Assembly: GCA_027475525.1 (NCBI GenBank)
Contig: JAMWFC010000031.1
Location: 248,001 to 312,000 of the forward strand
DNA length: 64,000 bases
From: Macrolepiota albuminosa
Taxonomy: Eukaryota; Basidiomycota; Agaricomycetes; Agaricales; Agaricaceae
Reading direction: 5' to 3'
Shown: positions 13,251-25,511 of the stretch, in pieces
Position numbering within the stretch: the stretch's first letter is position 1
Layout: each line of letters begins with the position of its first letter
Program-made: the position numbers and the translations under genes
The notes under the pieces: generated by a model
The model's input: only the letters and a program-made list of their open reading frames with translations
The model's database searches: none
What the model was told of the DNA's origin: nothing

Positions 13251-13492
13251 CATTGTTATCTGTACCATCCAGGAGGTTTCCTACTTTTACCATGTCTCCT
13301 ATTGTTCAGATATTGTGTGTTTTCCTCATACATTTAATAGTTGTGGAGTTTATTTTTATGTTTTTCAGGTGTTCCATGTTGGTGTGGTACTATATTAGTA
13401 CTTCCTCTTTGAGATTATTTGTTGACATAATGGGGCAAAAGGTGTCTTGGTGTCTTTTTGCTGTTTTCAGCATCCTCTGTATGTTTGGTGGC

Positions 13493-13605
13493 AGTGATAC
13501 ATCTGCCTCACTTAATGCAGACAAAGAGTATAGAAAGTCCCAATATACCATAAAAAGCACTGAAAACTGTAAGTGTAAAGAGTTGAAAACTGTAAACTTC
13601 ATCAT
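13493..13605 (+). mobile_element. Relic of a gypsy LTR start related to element A
   Basis: The sequence from TGATACATCTGCCTCACTT onward matches the first ~110 bases of the element A LTR (39402 and 60282), with CG replaced by TG or CA. Homology is lost after about 13605. An older, CpG-decayed insertion or fragment of the same LTR family. Confidence 0.65.
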
Positions 13606-16340
13606 CTAAGGAGTCTAGTTCAGACTCCAAGTCCAGAACTTTTTTGAGGCCTTCATGCCTCACCGGTGGCTGTTTGCTGACTCTTCTATGCAACTCCTGG
13701 TCTTTAGGTGACAACAGTGTCTTCTCCAACCATACAACTTATGCCAAGATATTGTTGACAACAACTGTCTTGGTCCAGTGGTATTGTCCACCACAAACTC
13801 CAGGTGCCATTTAGTTGGGGCAATCCAGAACAGGGTGCTATGTGCAAAAGCACCTTGTACCACCTCCAAATACTGAGTGAGGTCTGGTTGACCTTCAGAC
13901 TGAGCTGATGAGCTCTTGGGCAATACTGGGTACATCAATGAAGGCATCTGGCTCGCTGGCAGCAACACTCCTGAGACCATGGATTTCTCCTCTGGTTTAC
14001 CACCAGGCCTCACTATGGACATCATCTGTGACATGGATAGTCTATCTGGCATTTCAAAGCTTGCACTAGTATTGTGAGGTAGCTTTTCATCCTGCTTTGG
14101 TGGGGGCTGGTATGTAGATGCAGCTGGTGTCTTCACAGCTTGTGAGATAGGTGAATCACCTGTATCTGGAAAAGGAAGCTCCAGATCAAGAGAGCCAGTT
14201 ATAGAAGCATGATTTTGGTGTGATGCCAACAGAAGTCAAGAGTTTTAATGAGTTGCCTAGTTGGTAACAAAGCCTAGAGTCTAAAGCCAATAGTGGAAGA
14301 TTTAAAAAAATGTAACTAGAAGTTATGAGCTAAAACCTTCTTGTGTGGATCACACAGTGCTAAATCAGACTGCTAGAATATATTGCAAACAGGAAGTACA
14401 AGAAAGCTCTTGATAACTTACAAGTTCTTGCTGTAAAACATCTGTTTGAGCTTCACAAGCTCAATCTTTCTCAAATAGGTATATCCTCAACATGTTGTTT
14501 ATAATGTTATTTCACCTAATTTACAGGCTATAAGATGTGCACTCATATTGCAAAGCCTCTTCAAACCTGATCAAAGACTATTTGTGCTGCCTTCACCCAC
14601 TACAACAATCTTGCAGTCCAGCAAACCTATGCTAGACTGGACCAAGGTATTGCACTATTGCTTCCTTGATGACTTCTATTTGTTCCTGCATTCACATCAT
14701 AACATCAATCAAAGATCCTGGGCCAATCCAGTCATTCATGAGACTATGTATAAATACCAGCATCTGCAGTGTGTACAAGAAGAAATTATTTGATGTAACA
14801 TAGAAATCCAATGATTGCACACATCCATAATGGACAAACATTGCAAATTTGATGAGATCTTGAAGAAGATGACAGAAACATCTTCCCATCCTTTGAACTT
14901 TGAGGTGCATGAGTTTATTAATTGATGCTGTGCTGTTAATGGCAAATCTAAGATATGTATGAGTTACAGAGATTTACAGGCAACCCTACTCCAGATGTAT
15001 CAAAATTATCATCTCAGACTCCTGTGTCTGAACCTTTATCTCAGCCCATGGTTGCAGTTGCCTCAGGATCTATACATTGTGGTGATGGTAATGACTCAGA
15101 CTCTGATTCAAACAATGAAGCTGATGATGTGTTATTGGGAGATCTTGGAGGTTTGGTAGACTTCATTTTGAATATAGATTAGGTTGTGGACTTGTATACA
15201 ATGTCAAGATTGTTTTTTGCCTTCATTCTTGTGATTTGTTCAACTGTTGTTCAAAAAGTATGAAAGCTGAAGAATTTCAAAAAAACAGTCTTACAGAAAT
15301 TAGAGTCACTAAAGTAGTTATTATTGACAGATTCTTTTTTGACTTGTGTTCTAGAGTGAGTGACATAGTGACACATGAGTTGATGGTGGTCATTTGTGTT
15401 CATTTCACAACCTTTTTCTCATTTCCAGTGGCAAACCTTGTACCAGTTCATTAATGCCATCACTTCTGTCTTCTCTGCAGTCAGCCTGGGGAAGAACATT
15501 GGAATATTTGTACCTTGGTACACAACTGTTCAATTATTCACTTTTTGTTGGCTGATCTTGTATTATCTCAGTAAGGTAGCTGTGCTGAGCCTTGAGCATG
15601 CAAAGAACAATCATTTGTGCTGCTGATGATGAGCAGCAAGACAGACCTCAATTACATTGGTTCAGGACTGGGTCACCACCCCTAGTCTCCATTATCCTCT
15701 CAGCATGGGGAAACTCTTTCCACAACTCCATCTTGCAAGAGTAGAGGTGTTTATAACATGTCAATCTATTTACAAATTCAATCTCACAAGTCTGTCTTGC
15801 AAGGGTAGGGGTATTTATAGTGTCTTTTTGTATGTAGCATGTTTTGCATGTAGGAATGTCTCACTCACATCATTGCATATCAACAAAATCACTGCATGTG
15901 CCCACAGCATCATTATTCAGTAAGTGGAATAACTTTGTAGACTTTGTAGTATCAAATTATTCTATCCCATTAACAGAATCACTACATGAATAGGGTCAGA
16001 ACTGCTGCTGGCATCTGCAAGTATTGAGTGGATATTTTAACACAAGATTATCTGCTATTTATGGACCATGGTTCCATTTTTACCTTTAATTTTTGGTTGA
16101 CACATACTTGTTATTTTATTTTCATGTGTAACTGTATAGCCAAGCATGATGTTGGCTGTTGCACTGTATTGAAATCAAACCAGATTTTGTGAACAAAAAT
16201 CAAGTGTGTTTTTCTTTGTCTATTGCTACATGGCAAGACTATGACTCAATCCTGCATACCTTCCCAGCACTTCTCAGAAGCAGTCTACACATCTCCTTTG
16301 CAAACTGTGGTGCACTCATTTTAAATGTGTTTTTTGTATC
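13606..16340. other. CpG-depleted repeat-like DNA, unassigned
   Basis: Almost no CpG. A minus-strand open stretch of 189 codons (13660-14229, Ser/Pro/Gln-rich N-terminus) and plus-strand ones of 75-81 codons (14548-14793, 14955-15182, acidic end) match no family I can name. Probably decayed mobile elements. Confidence 0.4.
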
Positions 16341-17065
16341 TTGACTGTGGAACAAAAAGCTCAACAGAAGAAAGAAGCCCAAGATCACATATGCACACTT
16401 GCAGAAGGCCTACAAGCACAATTTCAAAAGCATTCAGTCAAACATTACTATCAAGAAATAATGCAAACCTTATGCCTCCAGAAGAAGAACAAGAAATTGA
16501 GAGCATAGAATGCTTTTGTAAGCATGGAGACCCAGCAAATAAATGCTGGTGAGTATACTTACACACTACCTTTTCTTTAATGACAAATGTTTCTGCAGAG
16601 CTTCCACTCAATGTTGCAAAGAAGAAGGTTCATCACTTCCTTGGAGACATTGCTGCATGATGGAAAATACTAAAGACAAGGATAAAAAACAACTTACAGA
16701 GGAGAAGGTCATTGCTCTGCATGAGACTCATGAAATGTGCAACTTGGTAGCCCTCAATGTCCCAAATTCTGTCTTCCATGATGTACACACCACTCTCAAT
16801 ACTATAGATGAAGAGGTAAGTAATGTCTTTATAATTGATAGTATTATCACTCACCATGTATGTAGATCTGACAACTGCATGCTCAGACTGGTATCAAAGT
16901 TTTTCTGCTTACTGTATGATTGAATAAGAAGCATTATTCTTCCCCACACATCCTAAATACAAGTGAATGTGTTGAGACATTCATTGAGCTGACCTTGAAA
17001 GAGAACATCTTCAATATTAGTAAAAGGATGGAGGCATATATGTTATCAGGAATGCAAGGTATGAG
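16341..17065 (+). pseudogene. Relic of an unnamed agaricomycete transposon-linked protein
   Basis: Broken frames spell segments recalling a repeated protein family common in agaricomycete genomes: EQKAQQKKEAQDHICTLAEG, then NAFVSME near 16510, then EEKVIALHETHEMCNLVALN with NVPNSVFHDVHTTLNTIDEE near 16770, and MEAYMLSGMQG near 17040. Function of the family is not known to me. Stops (e.g. TAG in A*NAFVSME) and several frame changes make it non-functional. Confidence 0.45.
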
Positions 17066-18109
17066 CCTATTATTTCTGATAATCAATCATAAATTCTGAT
17101 CAATTGATGTGGTCTAAGCCATTGTGCAAAATTATGTAGAACAGAATATACACCTTTGTTCTGAGATATCTTCATTGATTCTATATAAGCTGAGTATGTA
17201 TGTTCTTCATTATTAATCTACTACTTGATTATCTGATAACTATGTAGAGGAAGTGACAAATACAAAGATTAGCCAAATGTCTTACCATAACTTTGATTCA
17301 CATATCACTGCAAAGTATGGTGTGGTTGCAAAAAACTGGCCCTTGAAAACATTTTGCATGCTCAGCAAGATCAGTTCACACAACTGAACTGGATATTTTA
17401 CTCAATGCTTGGAAATCCAACACCACCCACTTCTACAAGACAATGTGTGATGAGTTTGAGGAATAGGTGGCTCAATAGGTGGAGGATTTGACTAACAAAG
17501 GTGGTAGCAGTCATGGTCAAGCATTGGCACAGATTGGTGACACATTAACATTAGCTACTCCAAGCCCAGCAGTGCCTATGGACTCTATGATCAATGATCC
17601 AGCTCCTGGGCCACCACCACTATCTACAAACATCATCAATACGGTGTCAGGTAGGAATGATTCATTAGTCTTTGTGATGAATAATGTAAGCCTAGAAAAG
17701 ATGAAGGAATTAAAAAAAAGAAACCTAACTAGTTTGAAGACTGTTATTAATGCATAGTATCTGGTGGTAGCTTTAGTATAAATTGTCAGTACCGGAGTGT
17801 ATGTTAAGTTTCAAATACATACCTTATTTGCAACAACCTTGATGTCTTTATGTTCAGTAGATAGGCTATTATCTGAGTCATTACCTCTGCGCTTTTGAGT
17901 CAAATTGTTCCGGAAATTTAAAGTCAATAATGCAAGCAAAGTACATTTGAAGATAGGGTGCCTCATGCTAAAAATAGATGTACTAGGACTGTTGTAAAGT
18001 ATCACAGCTGAGCTACCTCAGCATTGCTAGGCTACTGATTGATGTTGCTCTAGGAAATATACATCATTGCTTTTTTTTTTACTTCAATCAGAGATAGACT
18101 CACCCTACA
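17066..18109. other. CpG-depleted stretch, unassigned
   Basis: A 92-codon plus-strand open stretch (17479-17757) and short minus-strand ones; no recognised domain. The N-terminal half of the polyketide synthase KS domain would be expected here but I cannot find it. Confidence 0.35.
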
Positions 18110-19235
18110 TACCATTATATCTACAGAAGAAGTTTCAATCACAGCATAATTGAGGCTCATGGCACAAACACTCAAGCAGGTGATCCCAATGAAGTAGAAA
18201 GCATCAGAAACATCTTTTTGGGCCAACAAACTGCTGATAATCTCTGTTGATATCACTTCAATCAAGGCAAACATTGGCCACCTGGGGGCGGCTTCAGAAT
18301 CTGCAGGCCTCATGAAATTCCTTTTTGTGCTTGAACACCAGATGATTTCTCATCAAATCTCTCTTCATATGTTCAACCTGCAGAGAGTATTCTTCAAAAC
18401 TGACCATACAATAATTGATTCTGTGTCTGCCTATTAGCATACTGGTCTGGGCAGCTCAATGAGGGTTGTGATACTCAACAATTTTGAAGCCACAGAGTCT
18501 GATTCAGCATTGCTAGTTGAAGAACATCTCAAGTCAGTCATCATCTCTGATTCTCAAGTAAGGCACCTAGTTTTTGCATTCTCAGCAAAGGATGACTTGG
18601 CACTTAAAAACCTTTACTTGATTTATATGAACTATCTTGAAGACTCAGAAGTAATCTGTCTTGCAGATATTGCTTATAATGACAGCATGCCAACAGATTT
18701 ACAAGCATCAACTAACTGTTTCTGCAAGCAATAAAGAGAATCTTGTCTTCAACCTATGCTGAGCAAAAAGCACTCAGATCACATTTGTTTTGTCTGGTAA
18801 AGGTGGTCAGTATCTCAGATTGAGAGCTTTGTTCTATTTGAAATCTCATCTTTTTCAATCTCATGTCAATGAATGTCATCCTATCCTCAGGAAAACAGGT
18901 TTTTTTGGAGTCCTCAATATTCTCACAGCCAATTTGTCAGCAAGTGGTCTTTTAGACCTAGAAGAGTTTGAAGCCTATCAAGGTTTTATATTTGTTCTTC
19001 AGTACACTCTCACAAAGCTTTGGATGTCCTGTGGAGTTTCACCAGCAGTAGTTGTAGGGCACAGGTCAGTGACTTGTTTGCACTTAGTGAATTGCAAAAA
19101 TGAACATATCCCGATCTAGGAGAATATGCTGCATTTTTGTTATTTCCATGGAGGACACCTTACACATTGTTGCCTATTGTGTTTGTCTGATAGTGCAAAG
19201 ATGTGCTATGAAGGGAGGCTCCTTGATTGACAACT
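18110..19235 (+). pseudogene. Polyketide synthase fragment: KS end, linker, AT start
   Basis: Out-of-frame pieces give an ordered fungal PKS reading: KS motif [18 protein letters not shown] (about 18148-18201), KANIGHLGAASESAGLMKF (18266-18322), HQMISHQISLHMF, then VILNNFEATESDSALLVEEH (18465-18524), linker SAKDDLALKNLYLIYMNYLE, then AT start LFQSHVNECHPILRKTGF and FEAYQGFIFVLQYTLTKLW ending in VVVGH. A 55-base GT-AG intron appears to interrupt the GHS-LGEYAA motif (GTCAGTG...GATCTAG), followed by GEYAA and MEDTLHIVAYCVCLIVQR. Frameshifts and stops are scattered and CpG is nearly absent. KS-AT order fits an iterative type I PKS. No ACP, product template or thioesterase seen. A dead gene remnant, either a decayed cluster gene or a piece carried by a transposon. 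Confidence 0.8.
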
Positions 19236-19804
19236 ACCATGTGGTTGAAATTTTTTAATTCTATCAGGCAGGTAACAACTGTCCTGTGCCTCCCTAACAG
19301 GAGCTACACCAAAAGGTGATATTTGTCAGAGCCCCTCCAGTCCCAACCTCTTTCCCCTAGATGAGATGGAATCTGAATCCCTCCCCCAATGCTTATCTTT
19401 CTACATTTCCCAGTATGTGAACAGGAATGCAGGCTAGGATTTTTAACAAATTACACGTGAACCTGATCTTACTATAATCACCAAAGATAAGCAATGCTAC
19501 ATGGAAGCAATGAGTCTCACTCAACTCAAGCCTCCTATTTTCACAAAAGGGAGCCTTGGGACAAATAGTCCACTACAGTAGAATGATCCTAACAAAGATA
19601 GTACCAAGGCCAGAGTACATTCCTCCTCCCTCCAATCAGAAAGTCCAGAGTGGCCAGTACCTGAGCTCATACTGAACTAGGACCCACATTAAAAATTAAG
19701 AGCTGCCTAAGTCATTAACAAGTGTCAAAGACCTGGAGGGCACAACATGTGCATAAAAACCTAAGGGTTCTTAAACCCCCCCCCTCTTGTGCAGAAACAC
19801 AGAA
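19236..19804. other. Unassigned stretch before LINE ORF1
   Basis: No domain seen. May include LINE 5'UTR; a C-run at 19777-19786 precedes the likely ORF1 ATG at 19805. Confidence 0.35.
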
Positions 19805-21660
19805 ATGGATGCTGAATGCACATATGCCTTGCCCACCCCATCTGATAAGGATACTCCACTTTGTGCACCCCCACCTTCCCAGGTGCCAACTCCTCTGACA
19901 GATTCAGCTAGCCCCATGTCACAGGGACCTGGAATACATACTGGTTTTGCCACAGTGGAGGGTGCCCCCCAAGACTCTGGAGGCACTCTAACAGCCAAAA
20001 CAGCTAAACTGTCCATCCAGATTAACCAAAAGCTGTTGGCTCAACCAAAATCCTCCTCTATGATCTTGAGGAAGTAGACACTAACTTAGGAAGCTAGCCC
20101 CCCCCATTTGCTCTTCTCTGAAGGATTCTGACAAGGCAAAATGCCTACTGCTCCTCACTCCCCTGAAGGACAGAACCCTGAAGAGACACGCATCTGCATC
20201 CTTCCTACCTTATTCCACCCCAGAATCAAGGTCTCTAACAGCATCTAATCTGAGCACAATGTCCCCATTCCCATGGCCCAGCATCAGCCTCCTGCATGAA
20301 TCTATGAGAACTCCTATGACAGTGACACCTCCTAGCTTTCAACCCACCTTCCTCCTATCCTATAGTAACCAGATAGGTAGTGCCAAGACCATAAATAGGG
20401 CTGAGGATGACCCCTTCAGAGGGAGGGCTAAGGATGAGGATATTTTGAGGTGGGACTCAATAATCGTGGACTCTCTACTGAGCATGCCCAAGGATATTAC
20501 CTTTGTGGATCGAGGCTACATGGGCATAGTCAGGCCCCTCTGAGACTCTCAGCCACACTTGTCTCAAAACCTCCCCACACCCAGAGGTGATGATTCTTTA
20601 GGATGGAGATCTCCAGCCCAGCCCATGCCTGAAATCAGTGAAGTAAATGTGAACAACACAATAACAAACAGCAATGGCCTTTATCACACTGCTATACCTC
20701 AAAATGGATGGCCTAGGATCCACCTCCTCATGACTCCAGTTGAAAATGTTGATGACTTTCAAATCAAGGCTTGGAACAAAGTTACTTCCACCAAACTGTG
20801 GGCAAGAATTTTTAGAGCAAAATATGAATAGAACAGCTTAGACACAGTGGACAAAACCTGGAAGCTGATTAAAAGCCTAGTAACTATAGAATTTGAGGTC
20901 TCTCTGGGGGTTTTGTTCTCCCTCCAGAAGTGCCCAATAGATAACAACCGCTTTCCCAACCCCTACCTATCACATGCTGATATTGGATCTTTCTGATGAA
21001 CAAGCCATCTATCTCACAAGCCTGGAAGCAGTGTTGATGCAGGAGATAACCCTTCTCTTCAGGACTTTTGAGGAGCCATGCCCTGAGTTTGTGGCTACTA
21101 TCTATGGCCTCTCCCTGCAAAACTTTGAAGATGCCCAGCAAATAGTACTGGATCTGATCAAGAGGCAAATCCAGAAATCAAAGGAAATCATCTCACATGT
21201 TTCCAAAGGTTCCCCTTCTCCACAGAGCAAGGCTATGACTGATATCCTCAACAACATTTTGGTACGTTTCATTGAAGTGAAGAGAAGTGCGGCTAGTGGA
21301 GGAAATTTCCATGAATGGAATATCTATCTTCACTCCTCAAGCCTTAATGATGAAGGGCACATCGAACTGATCAAACTCCTGAGGGCATGCAACTACCCAT
21401 TAGCAACTTTCAGTTTTGGCATCCTGCTATGAGGCAATGACACTCTGCTATGCATAATTGTAAGTTGATTGATCATGATACTCCGAACCGCCTCTTCTCT
21501 GACATCCTGGGCTGGCTTGGCTATAAACCCCCCCAGTCAGAATTAGGCACCAACAATGCCTACAACAATGACTCTCGCTATAACTCAGAGGGCTTTGCCT
21601 ATTACTGGGGGTGAGAAAAAGGTAGAAGGGGCAATGAGAGGGGGCACTATGGCCCTAGAT
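19805..21660 (+). pseudogene. LINE ORF1 (Gag-like) relic
   Basis: Successive open pieces on the plus strand in different frames: a Pro/Ser/Thr-rich N-terminus from ATG 19805, a central part with NGWPRIHLLMTPVENVDDFQ, an alpha-helical part (MQEITLLFRTFEEPCPEFV) and a tail with DILGWLGYKPPQ. This resembles the nucleic-acid-binding ORF1 of fungal LINEs. Several stops and frame changes; no complete protein. Confidence 0.55.
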
Positions 21661-22056
21661 GTGGTGGACAAGGATCTATGTTCTAGATAACTTCTCTGTG
21701 ATTGCAAAAATTACATTTTTTCACATGCAATATCTGTGGCTTGTGAGTGGGTGACCTCAGCCACTGGATGGTAATCCTTGGAATGAAAACTGAAATCTAT
21801 TGGCCATACGTGGTACATGTAAGTTATCAGCCCAGTTTTTGAACCAAAAAATGGCAGTCTATAAGAAATAAAGGAAGGTGCCATGCAGCAGTCCTGCTTA
21901 AGCTTGAGGATACCCTGCCTTTTCCCCACTGTTAGTTAGAAGAAACCCAGAGAGCAATGTCCCCTCTGAGTTCTTGGGAAATGATCTCACCCTGAGTAAG
22001 TGCAGTTGGCTGCTTGGTAAGTCTTATCAACCACTATCTATCTTTCAAACAATCAA

Positions 22057-23052
22057 TTGGATTTATCTACATCTGGTACTGGCATGAACCTCCAGGTGGC
22101 TAGGGGGTCAGTTGTGCCCTCCACCACCCTTTCCCCAGACACTAGCCACTTGGAGTATGGAGGTGGCTCCCCTGAAAGAGGTAACTCCTCTATGGTTAAC
22201 AGGCTAGTGTCCCTGCACATTGGCTTATTTCCACTGTCAACCCTAGGGCCTGATCTTGCAGAGCTGACAGCTGTCCAGATGAATTTTACACAGAAAATAC
22301 AAAATGTATACAACTACCAAATAAGTGAAATTACAGCATTAAATGTGGACATAACACATTCCAGGACAGAGGATGAGGACCCTCAAATGCTGAACTCTGT
22401 CTTTGGAAACTCTAGTATTGGGAGAAAGTCTGAATCAAGAAAAAACACCAGGGCAGCAGTCCGGATTGCAACCTTGAACATATGGAGGTACAGAGTAGCT
22501 GGTGCTCCTAGGTTGGAATCAAAGTGGTTCCATGTAAACCAACTTGTAAGAAACTGTAAAATAGGTATTCTGCTAGTACAAGAATCTCATCTAACTGAAG
22601 TAAGAAAGAGCAAGATCAAGTCTATCTTTGAAAGACACCTAAAAATATTTTACTCTGCTGACTCCCAGAACCCCTCTGGCAAGGGGGAAGTGGCCATAGT
22701 CCTCGATCAAGAGTTAGTAAAGACCAAGAATGTAAAAATGACAGAAATCATCCAAGGCAGAGCAATGATGGTCTCAACTTGCTGGCACAGGAATGAAAAC
22801 ATTGATATATTGGTGATCTATGCCTCAAATGTTTTTCCAAGTGAAGGTGAGGTAAATAAAAGTTTTTGGCTGGAACTGGATGCATTCTTTAGAAATAACC
22901 CAAGAATAAAAATCAACCTCATGGCTGGCAATATGAACATGGTTGAGGATGCTCTGGACCGTCTACCAATGAGGACTAGCCCTGAAGAAGCACTGGAAGC
23001 TTTTGACAGCATAAAGAGAAGGCTGAACCTCAGTGATGCATGGAGAGACACC
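22057..23052 (+). pseudogene. LINE ORF2 N-terminus: AP-like endonuclease
   Basis: One open frame of about 330 codons. EEP-fold landmarks: RIATLNIWRY (start of the fold), ILLVQESHL (catalytic Glu), GKGEVAIVLDQEL, VIYASN, and AGNMNMVEDALDRLP where families have GDFN(M)VE.ALDRLP. The Asp of GDFN is Asn here, so nicking activity is probably lost. The frame breaks at 23053, where an unrelated inverted repeat fragment begins, just after LSDAWRDT. Confidence 0.75.
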
Positions 23053-23540
23053 ATTTTACTGTTTCTATTCTTTCAACACTATCTGTTAGTACTATTCTCA
23101 GCCCTTGGATGCTCTGGTTCTTTAGCTACCATTCAGACAAGTGTGGGCCCCTCAGCACTGCTTCCAGACCACTTACATAAGCCAGAGTTTTGCCAGAATT
23201 TGCCTCTTATTTGTGCAATTGTTTGTGTAGGCAATTTTTAAGTTTTTAAGGTTTTGTTGCACTGTACAGTTGTTTCCCATGCTTCAGAGGCCCCAGAAGC
23301 ATCCAACCTGGCATAAAAAATCCCTAGACTTGTTCTCTTTAGATCTTCCTCTGCCAGGTGAGTAGCTATCATGATATTGTCAGTATATATTCTAATACAC
23401 TTTGGATCTCCCTCTGCCAGCTGTGTGACTGAGCCACAGCCTCTAGAGGTCACCCTTACAGATATATTCTAATACACTTTGGATCTCCCTCTGCCAGCTG
23501 TGTGACTGAGCCACAGCCTCTAGAGGTCACCCTTACAGAT
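23053..23540 (-). mobile_element. hAT-linked repeat fragment, uninterrupted copy
   Basis: Reverse complement of two stretches elsewhere: 23053-23126 matches 33135-33222, and 23127-23461 matches about 28220-28640. The two are contiguous here but separated by 4.5 kb there, so this is the uninterrupted form of the array's insertion site (junction at 23130-23133, CCATTCAG). Contains a 77-base duplication. Confidence 0.75.
23385..23538. repeat. 77-base exact tandem duplication
   Basis: 23385-23461 repeated as 23462-23538, with two or three further matching bases. Lies in the hAT-linked fragment. Confidence 0.95.
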
Positions 23541-23769
23541 ACCATCTGAGAACAACTATGAACATAACTCAGTTAGGAGGGTGGATATGGCAAGAAACTA
23601 CCACAATAATCTCCAGTCACAATACCATAATGTGCCAAGCAAGGTGAGGGAAGAAAAGATAACCAAGGTCTTAGCAAACATTAAAGCACGTTTATCCAAA
23701 TATCAGAGTGGGAAACTGAAGGAGAACATAGCAAGGGAGGAGATCATACAGTGGCTCAAAAAACTGTCC

Positions 23770-23923
23770 CAATGTTTCATACTTTTTGAAAGATGACATT
23801 GGCATGAAGGATGAGAAGTACCTAAAATCCTAATTAAATCATGTAACAATGTTTCATACTTTTTGAAAGATGACATTGGCATGAAGGATGAGAAGTACCT
23901 AAAATCCTAATTAAATCATGTAA
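23770..23923. repeat. 77-base exact tandem duplication in Tc1 left TIR
   Basis: 23770-23846 repeated exactly as 23847-23923. The right TIR has a single copy, so the duplication is not part of the element. Confidence 0.95.
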
Positions 23924-24185
23924 AATACCATGGCATTGTAGCTACAAAATGAATCTAGGTTTATGTAATTGAGATCAAAACTGATGAAGTGATGGCCATT
24001 GTAAAATATTCACTCATTGGGACAGTTTTTTGAGCATCTCTAATTTTTCAGGTTTATCTCTATTTTATTCAGAAATAAAGAGTAAGCTGCATGTGGGAAT
24101 ATAAACAAAGTCATGTGACCATGTTTAGATATATTTGGGAGTAGTTCAAGCTGGTTGAACCACATCTTGATCTTTAACCACCACT

Positions 24186-25220
24186 ATGAAACCTATTCCT
24201 CTTGCACATCATTCTACTGTTGCTTCTCTTCTTGCTCAAGGATATTCTCTGCATCAGATTGGAGCTCAAACTGGTCTAGGGAAGTCTACTATTGGGAGGA
24301 TTGGTAGAGAGTTGGAGATGGACAAGGAAAACCATCCTGAAGGCTGTCCTACTAAGCTTACTCTACATGATAATCAGGCTATTGTTTGACAAATCTCAAC
24401 TGGGAGACTTGATACAGCTGTCCAGGCCACCAATTTTATCAACAACATCAATTCCAACCCTGTCTCTTCCCAGACTGTCTGGAATGTGTTGAAGGAGGAG
24501 GGGTATCAGTCTGCTGCCAAGAGAAAAGTTCCTATGCTCAAAGTTAGACATCAACAACTACAGCTTAAATGGGCTTAGGAGCATCAGAACTGGACTATAG
24601 AGGACTGGAAAAGGGTGTTGTGGACAGATGAGACAAAGATTAACAGGATTGAGTCAGATAGGAAGCAGTATGTGTGAAAGCTACAAGAAGAAGGCATTTC
24701 AGACTGAACAACTACACCTACTGTGAAGCATGGAGGAGGGAATAATCTCATGGTATGGGGCTGTATGGGTTGGAATGGGGTAGAAAAGCTTGTGGAGGTG
24801 GTGGGGATCATGAATGCAGAGCAGTACTGTGAAATTTTGGATGATGGAGCAAAGGAGAGCTTTGAGAAGTTGGAGATGGAGGAGGGTGCCTGCTACTTTC
24901 AACAGGACAATGACCCCAAACACAACTCCAAGAGGGCTGACAAGTGGTTTGAGGACAAAAACTTTGATGTTCTTTGGTGGCCAGCCCAATCCCCTGATCT
25001 CAACCCTATTGAACATCTCTGGGAGTACCTCAAGAAGCAACTTAGGCAGTATGAAACACAGCCCAATCCCCTGATCTCAACCCTATTGAACATCTCTGGG
25101 AGTACCTCAAGAAGCAACTTAGGCAGTATGAAACACCTTCTTATAGTGTGCATGAATTATGGGAGAGTGTTGCAAAGGAGTGGGATGAAATACTACCAAA
25201 TGTATGCCAAAGACTAATAG
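24186..25220 (+). pseudogene. Tc1-like DD34E transposase, inactivated
   Basis: From ATG 24186: helix-turn-helix (VASLLAQGYSLHQIGAQTG ... GKSTIGRIG), then catalytic Asp in WTDETK, second Asp in FQQDNDPKH, and Glu in SPDLNPIEHLWEYLK; 34 residues separate the second Asp and the Glu, the Tc1 DD34E signature. In-frame stops occur near 24387 (TGA), 24577 (TAG), 24676 (TGA) and 24703 (TGA). Most fit CGA-to-TGA changes, i.e. deamination at CpG. A 77-base duplication at 24982-25136 shifts the last part. Not functional. Confidence 0.85.
24982..25136. repeat. 77-base exact tandem duplication in transposase
   Basis: 24982-25058 repeated with period 77; covers the catalytic Glu region, so SPDLNPIEHLW is encoded twice in different frames. 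Confidence 0.95.
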
Positions 25221-25511
25221 AAAGCATGCCTAGAAGGATTCAAGCAGTTATGAAGGCAAATGGAGAACATACAAAGTACTAGATACTAAAATTAAAGATG
25301 CTCAAAAAACTGTCCCAATGAGTGAATATTTTAAAATAGCTATTGCTCCATCAGTTTTGATCATAATTACATAAGTCTAGATTTATTTTTTAGCTACAAT
25401 GCCATAGTATTTTATGTAATTTAATCAGGATTTTAGGTACTTCCCATCTTTTATGTCAATGTCATCTTTCAAAAAGTATGAAACATTGGGACAGTTTTTT
25501 GAGCTACTGTA

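Larger units (their letters stand above)
11580..13492 (-). pseudogene. LINE ORF2 3' part (Tad/I-like): RT end, RNase H, C-terminal Cys motif
   Basis: Minus-strand fragments in several frames give, in order: an end-of-RT segment (WYHTNMEHLKNIKI is the likely uninterrupted reading of 13440-13260, currently with a stop), a cysteine-bearing linker (NPAKKRVWKPHKCSK), an RNase H domain (GVWFEEGDPRNRAIRLP; MPKNQAIFI; VHTGIRRNEEADRLA) and a terminal zinc-knuckle-like CPQCG...EHILTEC near 11990. This is the layout of fungal Tad/I-clade non-LTR retrotransposons. Stops and frameshifts show it is dead. A SINE interrupts it at 13050-13250. The 5' part is missing; upstream comes a gypsy LTR relic. Confidence 0.8.
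23749..25509 (+). mobile_element. Tc1-family DNA transposon with long terminal inverted repeats
   Basis: Starts CAGTGGCTCAAAAAACTG and ends with the complement of CAGTAGCTCAAAAAACTG; TA flanks both ends (23747-23748, 25510-25511), the Tc1/mariner target duplication. The terminal inverted repeats are about 225 bases (left about 23749-24050 including a 77-base duplication, right about 25278-25509). Each arm carries the CTCAAAAAACTGTCCCAATG motif at its outer end and again, inverted, at its inner end. Inserted into LINE ORF2: the codons before and after the TA join in frame (EEII, then AALKKAKN). Encodes a decayed transposase. Confidence 0.9.
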
